This document shows, one piece after another, positions 1 to 10,525 of a stretch of 64,000 nucleotides of DNA. Every line of letters begins with the position of its first letter. Positions within the stretch are counted from its first letter, which is position 1. The position numbers and the translations under genes were made by a program. The notes under the pieces are model-generated. The model was not told where the DNA came from, searched no databases, and saw nothing but the letters and a program-made list of their open reading frames with translations. The DNA is from Leclercia adecarboxylata (GTDB taxonomy: Bacteria > Pseudomonadota > Gammaproteobacteria > Enterobacterales > Enterobacteriaceae): positions 1,302,001 to 1,366,000 of the forward strand of contig LR590464.1 of assembly GCA_901472455.1 (NCBI GenBank). The letters are read 5' to 3'.

Positions 1-596
1 TTCGGGCCGGGCAACCACGCAACGCTGGTGACGCTCTTCTCGATGACGGTCGGTTCGCTGATAGGTCTGGCGGATGGCGATCAAAATGACCCACGAAAAC
101 GTGCATCAACCGCTGCAGGAGGCTCGCCGTCTCCTCGACTCCATCGGTTGGGCCTTTATTCTGCCGCAGATCCTCGCCACCCTTGGCCTGCTGTTTACCG
201 CTGCCGGGGTCGGGGAGGGGATTTCATATCTCACCCAGACGTATCTGGCGGTCGATAGCCGGTTTATCGCGGTGGCGGTCTATGCCATCGGTATGGCGCT
301 GCTGACCCATGGTGATGGGTAATGCCTTTGCCGCTTTCCCGATTGTCACGGCCGGGATCGGCATTCCGATTCTGGTGTTGCAGCACGGCGGCAACCCGGC
401 GGTGATGGCGGCGATTGGCATGTTCTCCGGCTACTGCGGTACGCTGATGACGCCAATGGCGGCCAACTTCAACATTGTGCCCGCCGCCCTGCTGGAGTTG
501 CCGGATAAAAATGCGGTTATCAAAGCGCAGGTGCCTACCGGGGTGCTGCTGCTGATTGCCAACGTTTTCCTGCTCTACTTCCTGATGTTCCTGTAA
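1..596 (+). CDS. DUF979 family membrane protein (5' partial)
   Basis: The C-terminal part of a hydrophobic, multi-span membrane protein that I assign to the DUF979 family from its Gly/Ala-rich helices and its place directly before pcp. The reading must move from frame 1 to frame 2 near base 70 and back to another frame near 310, so the sequence holds two probable single-base errors. The last segment (about 309-596) is clean and ends TAA six bases before the pcp start. DUF979 proteins are usually paired with DUF969 and a pyrrolidone-carboxylate peptidase, which suggests a role in moving or sensing 5-oxoproline or a related compound, but that is inference. The start lies outside the window. Confidence 0.7.
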
Positions 597-605
597 GGAG
601 AAATG

Positions 606-1256
606 ATGCAAACCGTATTAATCACGGGATTTGAACCCTTTGGCGGCGAAACCGTTAACCCGTCATGGGAAGTGGTAAAGCTGCTGGATGGAACCATTAT
701 TGACGACTGCCGCGTAGTGGCGCGGCAGTTGCCCTGCGTGTTCGGCGAGTCGTTAGAAGTTCTGAATGCGGCCATTGATGCCCTGCAGCCGTCAGTAGTG
801 CTGGCGATAGGCCAGGCCGGTGGGCGCGTGGATGTGACCGTGGAGCGGGGTGGCGATCAACGTCGATGATGCCCGTATCCCCGGATAACCGTGGGCAGCA
901 GCCGGTGGACGTTGCTATCGTACCGGATGGTCCGGCGGCCTGGTTTAGCACCCTGCCGATCAAAGCGATGGTGGCGGCGCTCCGCGAGGCCGGTATTCCT
1001 GGCTTCGGTTTCGCAAACGGCTGGCACATTCGTCTGCAACCATGTGATGTATGGCGTGCTGCACAAGCTGGCGGACTGGCCGGAGGTAAAAGGCGGATTT
1101 ATCCATATTCCTTACCTGCCCGAGCAGGCCGCGGCGCATCCCTGGCGCCCCGAGCATGGGCCGCGCAAACCGTGAAGCAGGCGCTGGAGATTGCCATTAC
1201 GGTGGCGTTGCGACAAGCGCATGACATCAAGGTGGTTGGCGGCGGCAACGCACTAA
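606..1256 (+). CDS. pcp: Pyrrolidone-carboxylate peptidase
   Basis: Cysteine peptidase (family C15) that removes N-terminal pyroglutamate from peptides. The N-terminal motif TGFEPFGG and the catalytic triad neighbourhoods are all present: VER (Glu), FVCNHV (Cys) and FIHIPYLP (His). They are spread over several frames because about six single-base changes interrupt the gene (near 848, 874, 1003, 1137, 1167 and 1249). Once these are allowed for, the protein is close to the usual 214-215 residues and ends GGGTH. Two ATGs lie in tandem at 603 and 606; the second matches the family start. It follows the DUF979 gene closely and ends 14 bases before nei, so the three may be co-transcribed. Confidence 0.85.
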
Positions 1257-1270
1257 CACAGGACATTACG

Positions 1271-2064
1271 ATGCCAGAAGGACCGGAGATCCGCCGCGCG
1301 GCGGACAGCCTGGAGGCGGCGATAAAAGGCAAACCGCTCACCGACGTGTGGTTTGCTTTTCCTCAGCTAAAACCCTTTGAATCCCGACTTATCGGGGAAA
1401 GGGTTACGCATGTAGAGACGCGGGGCAAAGCGCTTCTTACCCACTTCTCTAATCAGCTGACGCTCTACAGCCATAACCAGCTTTACGGCGTCTGGCGGGT
1501 GGTGGAAACCGGCCAGGAGCCGCAGACCACGCGGGTGCTGCGCGTTAAGTTACAGACCGCAGAGAAAACCATCCTGCTTTACAGCGCCTCGGATATCGAG
1601 ATGCTGATGCCGGAGCAGCTTGCCACCCATTCCTTCCTGCAGCGGGTGGGGGCCGGATGTGCTGGATTTAAGCCTGACGGCAGAAGATGTCAAAGCGCGG
1701 TTACTATCAGCAAAATTCCGCAATCGCCAGTTCTCCGGGCTATTGCTGGATCAGGCGTTTCTGGCGGGGTTAGGGAATTATCTGCGGGTTGAGATCCTGT
1801 GGGAGGTAGGGCTGGCGCCGCAGCACAAGGCGTCACAGTTAACTGACCTACAGCTCGACGTGCTGGCGCACGCGCTGTTGGCGATCCCGCGCCTGTCGTA
1901 CAACACCCGCGGCGTGGTGAATGACAATAAGCATCACGGGGCGTTATTCCGTTTTAAGGTGTTTCATCGCGCAGGGAAAAAGTGTGAACGGTGCGGCGGG
2001 AAGATAGAGAAGACCACGCTCTCTTCACGACCCCTTTTACTGGTGCCCTGGGTGCCAGGTATAA
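1271..2064 (+). CDS. nei: Endonuclease VIII (DNA glycosylase/AP lyase)
   Basis: Base-excision repair enzyme that removes oxidised pyrimidines and cleaves the abasic site. The catalytic N-terminus MPEGPE (Pro2 nucleophile, Glu3) and Lys53 in RGKALL are visible. The C-terminal zinc finger appears as CERCGG and, after correcting one extra C near 2034, WCPGCQ followed by TAA. A second extra G near 1652 breaks the frame after residue 127. Corrected length is about 263 residues, as in E. coli. Left uncorrected, an open frame runs from pcp into nei and looks like a fusion; the separate ATG at 1271 and family lengths argue against that. Confidence 0.9.
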
Positions 2065-2086
2065 AAGCCGGGTGGCGAAGGTAAAA

Positions 2087-2123
2087 ATAAAACGGTAACC
2101 CTTGGGTTACCGTTTTTTATTTT
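2087..2123. terminator. Bidirectional terminator between nei and gltA
   Basis: A perfect stem (AAAACGGTAACCC / GGGTTACCGTTTT) with a two-base TT loop, flanked by A-rich and T-rich runs on both sides. It can end nei on the plus strand and gltA on the minus strand. Confidence 0.85.
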
Positions 2124-2124
2124 G

Positions 2125-2160
2125 CATCCCCTCCCTGTAAGAGAGGGGGAGGGCATCAGG
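2125..2160. repeat. Small intergenic inverted repeat (CCCTCCCT / AGGGGGAGGG)
   Basis: A G/C-rich inverted repeat of the kind scattered between genes in Enterobacter-like chromosomes. It sits just beyond the nei/gltA terminator and resembles the better-formed copy at 7384-7413. Function unknown. Confidence 0.45.
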
Positions 2161-2166
2161 CTGCCC

Positions 2167-3466
2167 TCATGCGTTTAGCGTTTTGGTGATCGCCGTTTCG
2201 AAATTACGCTGCTCGTAGCCGGTGTACAGCTGACGTGGACGCGCAATTTTCATCCCTTCGGGTGTGCATTTCGTTCCAGTGCGCAATCCAGCCCACGGTA
2301 CGCGCCATCGCGAAGATCACGGTAAACATGGAAGACGGAATACCCATCGCTTTCAGGATGATACCGGAGTAGAAATCGACGTTCGGGTAGAGTTTCTTCT
2401 CGATGAAGTACGGGTCGTTCAGCGCGATGTGTTCCAGCTCCATCGCCACCTGCAGCAGGTCATCTTTAGTGCCCAGCTCTTTCAGCACTTCATGGCAGGT
2501 TTCACGCATCACGGTTGCACGCGGATCGTAGTTTTTGTAAACACGGTGACCGAAGCCCATCAGACGGAAGGAGTCATTCTTGTCTTTCGCGCGACGCACG
2601 AACTCAGGAATGTGCTCAACGGAGCTGATCTCTTCCAGCATCTTCAGTGCCGCTTCGTTCGCGCCGCCGTGTGCCGGTCCCCACAGGGAGGCAATACCTG
2701 CTGCGATACAGGCGAACGGGTTGGCGCCAGAGGAGCCAGCGGTACGCACGGTAGAGGTGGAGGCGTTCTGCTCGTGGTCAGCGTGCAGGATCAGAATACG
2801 ATCCATGGCGCGTTCCAGAACCGGGTTCACTTCATACTCTTCACACGGCGTGGCGAACATCATGCGCAGGAAGTTACCGGCGTAGGAGAGGTCGTTGCGT
2901 GGATAAACAAACGGCTGTCCGATGGAGTATTTGTAACACATCGCAGCCATGGTTGGCATTTTGGACAGCAGACGGAATGCAGCGATATCGCGATGACGCT
3001 GGTTATTTACATCCAGCGAGTCATGGTAGAAAGCAGCCAGCGCACCGGTGATCCCACACATGACCGCCATCGGATGGGAATCACGACGGAACGCATGGAA
3101 CAGACGGGTGATCTGCTCATGAATCATGGTGTGGCGGGTAACGGTGGTTTTGAACTCATCGTACTGTTCCTGAGTCGGCTTTTCGCCGTTCAGCAGGATG
3201 TAGCACACTTCCAGATAGTTGGATTCAGTGGCTAACTGATCGATGGGGAAAACCGCGGTGCAGCAGGATACCTTCGTCACCGTCGATATAGGTGATTTTG
3301 GATTCGCAAGATGCGGTGGAGGTAAAAACCAGGGGTCAAAGGTAAACATACCTTTTGAACCAAGACTACGGATATCAATAACATCCTGACCGAGCGTGCC
3401 TTTTAGCACATCCAGTTCGATAGCATCATCACCATTCAGGGTGATTTTTGCCTTAGTATCAGCCAT
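2167..3466 (-). CDS. gltA: Citrate synthase, type II hexameric
   Basis: Condenses acetyl-CoA and oxaloacetate to citrate, the entry step of the TCA cycle. The protein starts [14 protein letters not shown]. It shows the active-site stretches [10 protein letters not shown] and [10 protein letters not shown] (His305) and the conserved tail once frames are joined. Three single-base errors are inferred: a compensating pair near 3258 and 3338 garbles about 27 residues after TFDP, and an extra base near 2262 shifts the last 40 residues. With correction the gene ends TLNA-stop at 2167 and gives about 427 residues. It is divergent from sdhCDAB across a long shared control region, the classic enterobacterial arrangement. 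NADH-sensitive allostery is expected for this family. Confidence 0.95.
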
Positions 3467-4122
3467 TTACGGTCTCCTTAGCGCCTTATTGCTTAAGACT
3501 GCCCTTAACCGGATTTGCATTCAGCTGATTTATCATTGTTACCAGTTTGTTATTTGGCTCGCCGCTCAGCTCACGAGGAGAAACCAGGGGTACAGAGCAA
3601 TGGCGCTAGCAGGTAAACAAATGAGAAACCAGAGAAATAACAGCAAATCAGTGTTTGCGCAGTCCGAATTATTCAAACCTGTATATCACTAATAACTGTC
3701 CTGATAACTTCGGTCAATACCATCACACTGTTACATAACTTATTCTCAGGTGAAAGAGAGACCTCATAACTTTTGCGCATTATATGCCTTTTCTGGTGAT
3801 GTTTGTAACAATAATGTTTAACATTTGTCAAATCAGATGATTAAAAATTAAAAAGATGTTGTTATCGTGACCCTGATCACTGTTCCGCATAAAACCAGAC
3901 AAACTGTATGTAGGTTAATTGTAATGATTTTGTGAACGGCCTATACTGCCGCCAGGTCTCCGGAAAACCCTGCAATCCCGAGCCAACCAGCGTTGTAACG
4001 TGTCATTTGAGCATCTGGAAGCAATGTTTTGCATGACGCACAGTTATATAAAAGGCACGCTGTCTGACCCGCATCGCAGTCCGGAGGAAGGAAACTATAA
4101 GAACAGCATGTGGGCGTTATTC
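3467..4122. promoter_or_regulatory. gltA-sdhC divergent control region
   Basis: A 656-base A/T-rich intergenic region without a credible gene. The sdhC promoter is visible: TTGTAA at 3919-3924, a 17-base spacer and TATACT at 3942-3947. The leader that follows closely resembles the E. coli sdhC leader. In E. coli this region carries CRP, ArcA, FNR and Fe-dependent control; I do not mark individual sites because none is clear enough by eye. Confidence 0.75.
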
Positions 4123-4512
4123 ATGATAAGAAATGTGAAAAAACAAAGACCTGTCAATCTGGATCTGAAAACGATCCGATTCCCTGTAACGGCAATAGCG
4201 TCCATCCTTCATCGTGTATCCGGTGTGATCACGTTTGTCGCGGTGGGTATCCTGTTATGGTTGCTGGGTACCAGCCTCTCGTCTCCAGCAGGATTCCAGC
4301 AGGCCTCCGACATCATGAACGGTTTCTTCGTGAAATTTATCATGTGGGGCATCCTGACCGCGCTGGCCTATCACGTCGTCGGCGGTGTTCGCCATATGCT
4401 GATGGACGTTGGTTACCTGGAAGAGACCTTCGAATCCGGCAAACGCACCGCTAACATTTCATTTGTCATCACTGTCGTGCTTTCACTTCTCGCAGGAGTC
4501 CTCGTATGGTAA
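4123..4512 (+). CDS. sdhC: Succinate dehydrogenase cytochrome b556 subunit
   Basis: Membrane anchor of complex II that binds heme b and ubiquinone. It has 129 residues and three transmembrane helices. Ser27 and Arg31 of the quinone pocket (SILHR) and heme ligand His84 (LAYH) are all in place. I use the ATG at 4123 (MIRNVKKQ), as in E. coli; an in-frame ATG at 4108 (MWALF) is also conserved upstream and could add five residues. The gene is intact and overlaps sdhD by seven bases, so translation of the two is probably coupled. First gene of the sdhCDAB-sucABCD operon. Confidence 0.96.
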   Translation: MIRNVKKQRPVNLDLKTIRFPVTAIASILHRVSGVITFVAVGILLWLLGTSLSSPAGFQQASDIMNGFFVKFIMWGILTALAYHVVGGVRHMLMDVGYLEETFESGKRTANISFVITVVLSLLAGVLVW

Positions 4513-4853
4513 GCAACGCCTCCGCATTGGGACGCAACGGCGTACATGACTTCATTCTGGTCCGTGCTACCGCTATCGTTCTCACCCTCTACATCATCTA
4601 CATGATCGGTTTCTTTGCCACCAGCGGCGACCTGACGTGGGAAATCTGGACCGGTTTCTTCGGTTCGGCATTCACCAAAGTCTTCACCCTGCTGGCGTTG
4701 GCCTCCATCCTTATCCACGCGTGGATTGGCATGTGGCAGGTATTGACCGATTACGTTAAACCCGTGGCGATTCGTCTGACGCTGCAGCTGGCAATCGTGG
4801 TTGCCCTGGCGGTTTACGTTATTTATGGATTCGTTGTGGTATGGGGTGTGTAA
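4506..4853 (+). CDS. sdhD: Succinate dehydrogenase membrane anchor subunit
   Basis: Second membrane anchor of complex II, 115 residues with three membrane helices. His71 (heme b ligand), Asp82 and Tyr83 (quinone site, TDY) are at the expected positions. The start ATG lies inside the end of sdhC, and the stop overlaps the sdhA start by one base (TAATG), so the first three genes are translationally coupled. Intact. In E. coli the small RNA RyhB represses the operon by pairing near this start under iron limitation; conservation of that control is likely but was not tested. Confidence 0.96.
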   Translation: MVSNASALGRNGVHDFILVRATAIVLTLYIIYMIGFFATSGDLTWEIWTGFFGSAFTKVFTLLALASILIHAWIGMWQVLTDYVKPVAIRLTLQLAIVVALAVYVIYGFVVVWGV

Positions 4854-6619
4854 TGAAACTGCCAGTCAGAGAATTTGATGCTGTAGTGATTGGAGCCGGT
4901 GGCGCAGGTATGCGCGCGGCGCTGCAAATTTCCCAGAGCGGCCAGACCTGTGCGCTGCTCTCTAAAGTCTTCCCGACCCGTTCCCATACCGTATCTGCGC
5001 AGGGTGGCATCACCGTGGCGCTCGGTAATACCCATGATGATAACTGGGAATGGCATATGTACGACACGGTGAAAGGCTCCGATTACATCGGTGACCAGGA
5101 CGCCATTGAATATATGTGTAAAACCGGCCCGGAAGCGATTCTGGAGCTGGACCATATGGGTCTGCCTTTCTCCCGCCTGGAGAACGGCACCATCTATCAA
5201 CGTCCGTTTGGCGGCCAGTCGAAGGACTTCGGCGGCGAGCAGGCGGCCCGTACCGCAGCAGCGGCCGACCGTACCGGTCACGCGCTTCTGCATACCCTGT
5301 ATCAGCAGAACCTGAAGAACAAAACTACCATCTTCTCCGAGTGGTATGCCCTGGATCTGGTGAAAAACGAAGATGGCGCGATCGTAGGGTGTACCGCGCT
5401 GTGCATCGAAACCGGTGAAGTCGTCTACTTCAAAGCCCGCGCAACCGTGCTGGCAACCGGCGGTGCAGGCCGTATTTACCAGTCGACCACTAACGCCCAT
5501 ATCAACACCGGTGACGGCGTCGGTATGGCGATCCGCGCTGGCGTGCCGGTGCAGGATATGGAGATGTGGCAGTTCCATCCAACCGGTATCGCCGGTGCGG
5601 GCGTGCTGGTTACAGAAGGCTGCCGCGGTGAAGGTGGCTACCTGCTGAACAAACATGGCGAGCGCTTCATGGAGCGTTATGCCCCGAATGCGAAAGATCT
5701 GGCGGGTCGTGACGTGGTGGCGCGTTCCATCATGATTGAAATCCGTGAAGGTCGTGGCTGCGACGGTCCGTGGGGGCCGCACGCGAAGCTGAAACTTGAC
5801 CACCTGGGTAAAGAGGTTCTGGAATCACGTCTGCCAGGCATCCTGGAGCTGTCCCGTACCTTTGCTCACGTCGACCCGGTTAAAGAGCCGATCCCGGTAA
5901 TCCCAACCTGCCACTACATGATGGGCGGTATTCCGACCAAAGTGACCGGCCAGGCGCTGACCGTGAACGAGCAGGGCGAAGACGTGGTGATTCCGGGCCT
6001 GTTCGCGGTAGGCGAAATTGCCTGCGTATCCGTACACGGCGCCAACCGTCTGGGCGGCAACTCGCTTCTCGACCTGGTGGTGTTTGGTCGTGCGGTGGGT
6101 CTGCATCTGCAAGAGTCTATTGCTGAGCAGGGGCCGCTGCGTGATGCCACCGACGCGAATATCGACGCCTCTCTGGAACGTCTGAATCGCTGGAACGGTA
6201 ACCGCAACGGCGAAGATCCGGTAGAGATTCGTAAGGCGCTGCAGGAGTGCATGCAGCACAACTTCTCGGTATTCCGTGAAGGCGATGCGATGGCGAAAGG
6301 GCTTGAGCAGCTGAAAGCGATCCGCGAGCGTCTGAAAAATGCCCGTCTGGACGATACTTCCAGCGAGTTCAACACCCAGCGCGTGGAGTGTCTGGAGCTG
6401 GATAACCTGATGGAAACCGCTTACGCGACTGCGGTCTCTGCAAACTTCCGTACCGAAAGCCGTGGCGCGCATAGCCGCTTCGACTTCCCGGATCGTGACG
6501 ACGAAAACTGGCTGTGCCATTCCCTGTACCTGCCAGAGTCGGAATCCATGACACGTCGTAGCGTCAATATGGAACCGAAACTGCGTCCGGCGTTCCCGCC
6601 GAAGATTCGTACTTATTAA
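4853..6619 (+). CDS. sdhA: Succinate dehydrogenase flavoprotein subunit
   Basis: Oxidises succinate to fumarate at a covalently bound FAD on the cytoplasmic face of complex II. The 588-residue protein has the FAD-binding motif GAGGAGM at 14-20, the flavinylated His45 in [10 protein letters not shown], the substrate loop HPTGIAGAG and the catalytic arginine region GRDVVARS. The frame is intact over 1.77 kb, in contrast with many neighbours. It begins at the ATG that overlaps the sdhD stop, and sdhB follows after 15 bases. Confidence 0.97.
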   Translation: MKLPVREFDAVVIGAGGAGMRAALQISQSGQTCALLSKVFPTRSHTVSAQGGITVALGNTHDDNWEWHMYDTVKGSDYIGDQDAIEYMCKTGPEAILELDHMGLPFSRLENGTIYQRPFGGQSKDFGGEQAARTAAAADRTGHALLHTLYQQNLKNKTTIFSEWYALDLVKNEDGAIVGCTALCIETGEVVYFKARATVLATGGAGRIYQSTTNAHINTGDGVGMAIRAGVPVQDMEMWQFHPTGIAGAGVLVTEGCRGEGGYLLNKHGERFMERYAPNAKDLAGRDVVARSIMIEIREGRGCDGPWGPHAKLKLDHLGKEVLESRLPGILELSRTFAHVDPVKEPIPVIPTCHYMMGGIPTKVTGQALTVNEQGEDVVIPGLFAVGEIACVSVHGANRLGGNSLLDLVVFGRAVGLHLQESIAEQGPLRDATDANIDASLERLNRWNGNRNGEDPVEIRKALQECMQHNFSVFREGDAMAKGLEQLKAIRERLKNARLDDTSSEFNTQRVECLELDNLMETAYATAVSANFRTESRGAHSRFDFPDRDDENWLCHSLYLPESESMTRRSVNMEPKLRPAFPPKIRTY

Positions 6620-6634
6620 TGCGGAGACAGGACA

Positions 6635-7351
6635 ATGAAACTCGAATTCTCAGTTTATCGTTATAACCCGGATGTTGATGACGCTCCGCATATGCAGGAT
6701 TACACCCTGGAAGCGGAAGAAGGCCGGGACATGATGCTGCTTGATGCGTTAATGCAGCTGAAAGAAAAAGATCCGACACTGTCATTCCGTCGTTCCTGCC
6801 GTGAAGGCGTGTGTGGCTCCGACGGCCTGAACATGAACGGCAAAAACGGTCTGGCCTGTATCACCCCTATCTCTGCGCTCCAGCGTGCGGGACAGAAGAT
6901 TGTGATCCGGCCTCTGCCAGGTCTGCCGGTTGTTCGTGATTTGGTGGTGGACATGGGGCAATTCTATGCACAATATGAGAAGATTAAGCCTTACTTATTG
7001 AATAATGGGCAAAATCCACCCGCTCGCGAGCATTTACAGTCGCCAGAGCAGCGTGAAAAACTCGATGGCCTGTATGAGTGTATTCTCTGTGCATGTTGTT
7101 CGACCTCTTGCCCGTCGTTCTGGTGGAACCCGGACAAGTTTATCGGCCCGGCTGGCCTGCTGGCAGCATACCGCTTCCTGATTGACAGCCGTGATACCGA
7201 AACCGACAACCGCCTGGAAGGGCTGAGTGACGCTTTCAGCGTATTCCGCTGCCACAGCATCATGAACTGCGTCAGTGTATGTCCTAAGGGACTGAACCCG
7301 ACGCGCGCTATCGGCCACATCAAGTCGATGCTGCTGCAGCGCAGTGCGTAA
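6635..7351 (+). CDS. sdhB: Succinate dehydrogenase iron-sulfur subunit
   Basis: Carries electrons from SdhA to quinone through three iron-sulfur clusters. The 238-residue protein has the plant-type [2Fe-2S] ligands Cys55, Cys60 and Cys75, with Asp63 in place of the usual third cysteine (CGSDG), as in E. coli. The bacterial ferredoxin-type ligands follow in CILCACCSTSC and in CVSVCPKG near the C-terminus. The gene is intact. It is separated from sucA by a 348-base gap containing an ERIC repeat. Confidence 0.97.
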   Translation: MKLEFSVYRYNPDVDDAPHMQDYTLEAEEGRDMMLLDALMQLKEKDPTLSFRRSCREGVCGSDGLNMNGKNGLACITPISALQRAGQKIVIRPLPGLPVVRDLVVDMGQFYAQYEKIKPYLLNNGQNPPAREHLQSPEQREKLDGLYECILCACCSTSCPSFWWNPDKFIGPAGLLAAYRFLIDSRDTETDNRLEGLSDAFSVFRCHSIMNCVSVCPKGLNPTRAIGHIKSMLLQRSA

Positions 7352-7383
7352 GTCATAAGAGGGGAGCACGGTTCCCCTCACCC

Positions 7384-7413
7384 TATCCCTCTCCCCACAG
7401 GGGAGAGGGATAG
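7384..7413. repeat. Small GC-rich palindrome after sdhB
   Basis: ATCCCTCTCCCC and GGGGAGAGGGAT form a near-perfect 12-base stem around a three-base loop. Similar palindromes are scattered in Enterobacter-like genomes; compare 2125-2160. There is no T-tract, so it is not a standard terminator, but it could protect the sdhB 3' end. Confidence 0.55.
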
Positions 7414-7419
7414 ATTGCA

Positions 7420-7591
7420 GAAACCTTTAAAAACTGCCAGATGAATAAATAATCGAGACGTTCAGCGCGAGACAAGGCGCGGTTGAATGAATCCCCAGAG
7501 CATAGGGAACTATGTGAATAGGGTGAGTGAAAGCCGCAACGCAATCGCAGCCGGAACGACGAAGATTATTTAGACAGTTTCTAAAGGTTCC
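7420..7591. repeat. ERIC (IRU) element in the sdhB-sucA gap
   Basis: An imperfect palindrome whose ends are GAAACCTTTAAAAACTG and its inverted counterpart CAGTTTCTAAAGGTTCC. The core contains GAATCCCCAGAGCATAG, GGGTGAGTGAAAGC and CGCAACGCAATCGCAGCC, which match the ERIC consensus as I remember it. At about 170 bases it is longer than the usual 127. It lies inside an operon, so it would be transcribed and fold into a long hairpin. Confidence 0.8.
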
Positions 7592-7699
7592 TTCGCGAGC
7601 CAAATGAAAAGAGCTCGCAGGTGAACCCCGGCACGTACACGTGGTGTGCGTGGTAGTTTCTACGGCGAAAGTAAGCATAAAAATGCTTAAGGGATCACG
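7592..7699 (+). promoter_or_regulatory. sucA: sucA leader
   Basis: The 108 bases between the ERIC element and sucA. No clear promoter hexamers are recognised. TTAAGGGATC just before the ATG supplies a modest ribosome binding site. In E. coli a weak internal suc promoter lies in this interval. Confidence 0.4.
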
Positions 7700-10511
7700 A
7701 TGCAGAACGGCGCAATGAAAGCCTGGCTGGACTCTTCATTCCTCTCTGGTGCGAACCAGAGCTGGATTGAACAGCTCTATGAAGACTTCTTAACCGACCC
7801 TGACTCAGTGGACGCTAACTGGCGTTCGATGTTCCAGCAGTTACCTGGAACAGGAGTCAAACCGGATCAATTTCATTCCAAAACACGTGATTATTTCCGT
7901 CGTCTGGCGAAGGATGCCTCACGTTACTCTTCCGCCATCTCCGATCCTGACACCAATGCAAAGCAGGTTAAAGTCCTGCAGCTGATTAACGCCTACCGTT
8001 TCCGTGGCCACCAGCATGCGAATCTGGATCCGCTGGGACTGTGGCAGCAGGAGCGTGTGGCAGATCTCGACCCGGCTTATCACGATCTGACCGAAGCTGA
8101 TTTCCAGGAAACCTTTAACGTGGGTTCTTTCGCTATCGGCAAAGACACGATGAAGCTGGGCGATCTGCTGGAGGCGCTGAAGCAAACCTACTGCGGCTCC
8201 ATCGGTGCGGAATATATGCACATCACCTCCACCGAAGAAAAACGCTGGATCCAGCAGCGTATTGAATCGGTTGCCGGTAAATCCACCTTCAACGCGGAAG
8301 AGAAAAAACGCTTCCTTAGCGAACTGACCGCAGCAGAAGGGCTGGAGCGCTACCTCGGTGCCAAATTCCCGGGTGCAAAACGCTTCTCGCTGGAAGGCGG
8401 CGATGCGCTGGTGCCAATGCTGAAAGAGCTGATCCGCCATGCGGGTAATAGCGGCACTCGCGAAGTGGTACTGGGCATGGCCCACCGTGGTCGTCTGAAC
8501 GTACTGATCAACGTGCTGGGTAAAAAACCTCAGGATCTGTTCGACGAATTCGCAGGCAAACATAAAGAACACCTCGGTACCGGTGACGTGAAGTACCACA
8601 TGGGCTTCTCATCGGATATCGAAACCAACGGCGGCCTGGTGCACATGGCGCTGGCGTTCAACCCGTCGCACCTTGAGATCGTTAGCCCGGTGGTTATCGG
8701 TTCCGTGCGCGCCCGTCTGGATCGTCTGGACGAGCCGAGCAGCAACAAAGTGCTGCCAATCACCATTCACGGCGATGCGGCCATTACCGGTCAGGGCGTG
8801 GTTCAGGAAACCCTGAACATGTCTAAAGCGCGTGGTTACGAAGTGGGCGGTACCGTTCGCATCGTGATCAACAACCAGGTGGGCTTCACCACCTCTAACC
8901 CGCTGGATGCGCGTTCTACCCCATACTGCACCGACATCGGCAAGATGGTTCAGGCGCCAATTTTCCACGTGAACGCGGATGACCCTGAAGCCGTTGCTTT
9001 CGTGACCCGTCTGGCGCTGGACTTCCGTAATACCTTTAAACGCGATGTGCTGATCGACCTGTTCTGCTACCGCCGTCATGGCCATAACGAAGCAGATGAG
9101 CCAAGCGCAACCCAGCCGCTGATGTACCAGAAAATCAAAAAGCATCCGACCCCGCGCAAAAATCTACGCTGACAAGCTGGAAGCGGACAAGATTGTGACG
9201 CTGGAAGATGCGACCGAGATGGTCAATCTGTACCGCGATGCGCTGGATGCGGGCGAATGCGTGGTGAAAGAGCTGCGTCCAATGAACATGCACTCCTTCA
9301 CCTGGTCGCCGTACCTCAACCACGAGTGGGATGAGAGCTACCCGAACAAGGTCGAGATGAAGCGTCTGCAGGAGCTGGCAAAACGCATCAGCACCGTACC
9401 AGAAGCTATCGAAATGCAGTCCCGCGTGCAGAAGATTTACGCTGACCGTCAGTCAATGGCGTCAGGTGAGAAGCTGTTCGACTGGGGCGGTGCAGAGAAC
9501 CTGGCCTACGCGACCCTGGTTGACGAAGGTATTCCTGTGCGTCTGTCCGGTGAAGATGCGGGCCGCGGCACCTTCTTCCACCGCCATGCGGTGATCCATA
9601 ACCAGACTAACGGTTCCACCTACACCCCGCTGCAGCACGTGCATAACGGTCAGGGCCAGTTCAAGGTCTGGGACTCCGTGCTCTCTGAAGAGGCAGTTCT
9701 GGCGTTTGAATACGGTTACGCCACGGCAGAACCACGCACCCTGACCATCTGGGAAGCGCAGTTCGGTGACTTCGCCAACGGTGCGCAGGTTGTTATCGAC
9801 CAGTTCATCAGCTCCGGCGAGCAGAAGTGGGGCCGTATGTGTGGCCTGGTGATGCTGCTGCCGCACGGTTACGAAAGGGCAAGGCCCGGAGCACTCCTCT
9901 GCGCGTCTGGAGCGTTATCTGCAACTCTGCGCCGAGCAGAACATGCAGGTCTGCGTGCCGTCTACCCCGGCTCAGGTCTACCACCATGCTGCGTCGTCAG
10001 GCGCTGCGCGGGAATGCGTCGTCCGCTGGTGGTGATGTCGCCGAAATCGCTGCTGCGTCACCCGCTGGCGGTCTCTTCACTGGATGAACTGGCAAATGGC
10101 ACTTTCCTGCCTGCCATCGGTGAAATTGACGACCTGGATCCGCAGGGCGTTAAGCGCGTCGTGATGTGTTCTGGTAAGGTTTATTACGACCTGCTGGAAC
10201 AGCGCCGTAAGAACGATCAGAAAGATGTCGCCATCGTGCGTATCGAACAGCTTTATCCGTTCCCGCATCAGGCGATGCAGGAAGCGTTAAAACCTTATGC
10301 TCACGTACATGATTTTGTCTGGTGCCAGGAAGAGCCGCTCAACCAGGGCGCATGGTACTGCAGCCAGCATCATTTCCGTGAAGTGATTCCATTTGGGTCT
10401 GCTCTGCGTTACGCAGGTCGCCCGGCCTCTGCCTCTCCGGCAGTAGGGTATATGTCCGTTCACCAGAAGCAGCAACAAGATCTGGTTAATGACGCGCTGA
10501 ACGTCGATTAA
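7700..10511 (+). CDS. sucA: 2-oxoglutarate dehydrogenase E1 component
   Basis: Thiamine-diphosphate enzyme that decarboxylates 2-oxoglutarate and passes the succinyl group to SucB. It begins [13 protein letters not shown] and shows the E1 motifs [21 protein letters not shown] and [10 protein letters not shown], then the C-terminal transketolase-like half. Four extra bases break the frame, near 9166 (AAAAA), 9878 (GAAAGG), 9985 and 10013; each lengthens a short run and the flanking protein continues exactly in the new frame. Corrected length is about 935 residues, as in E. coli. It is followed closely by sucB. Confidence 0.95.
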
Positions 10512-10525
10512 TTAAAGGATAAATA

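Noticed and set aside
866..1792. A single open frame joining the end of pcp to nei, like a fused peptidase-glycosylase
   Set aside because: It exists only because of an extra A near 1249 that removes the pcp stop and an extra G near 1652 that misreads nei. Each protein has its own full family length and nei has its own ATG.
2264..3235. Long plus-strand open frame opposite gltA
   Set aside because: It is antisense to the conserved citrate synthase coding sequence, has no recognisable family features and arises from codon bias on the other strand.
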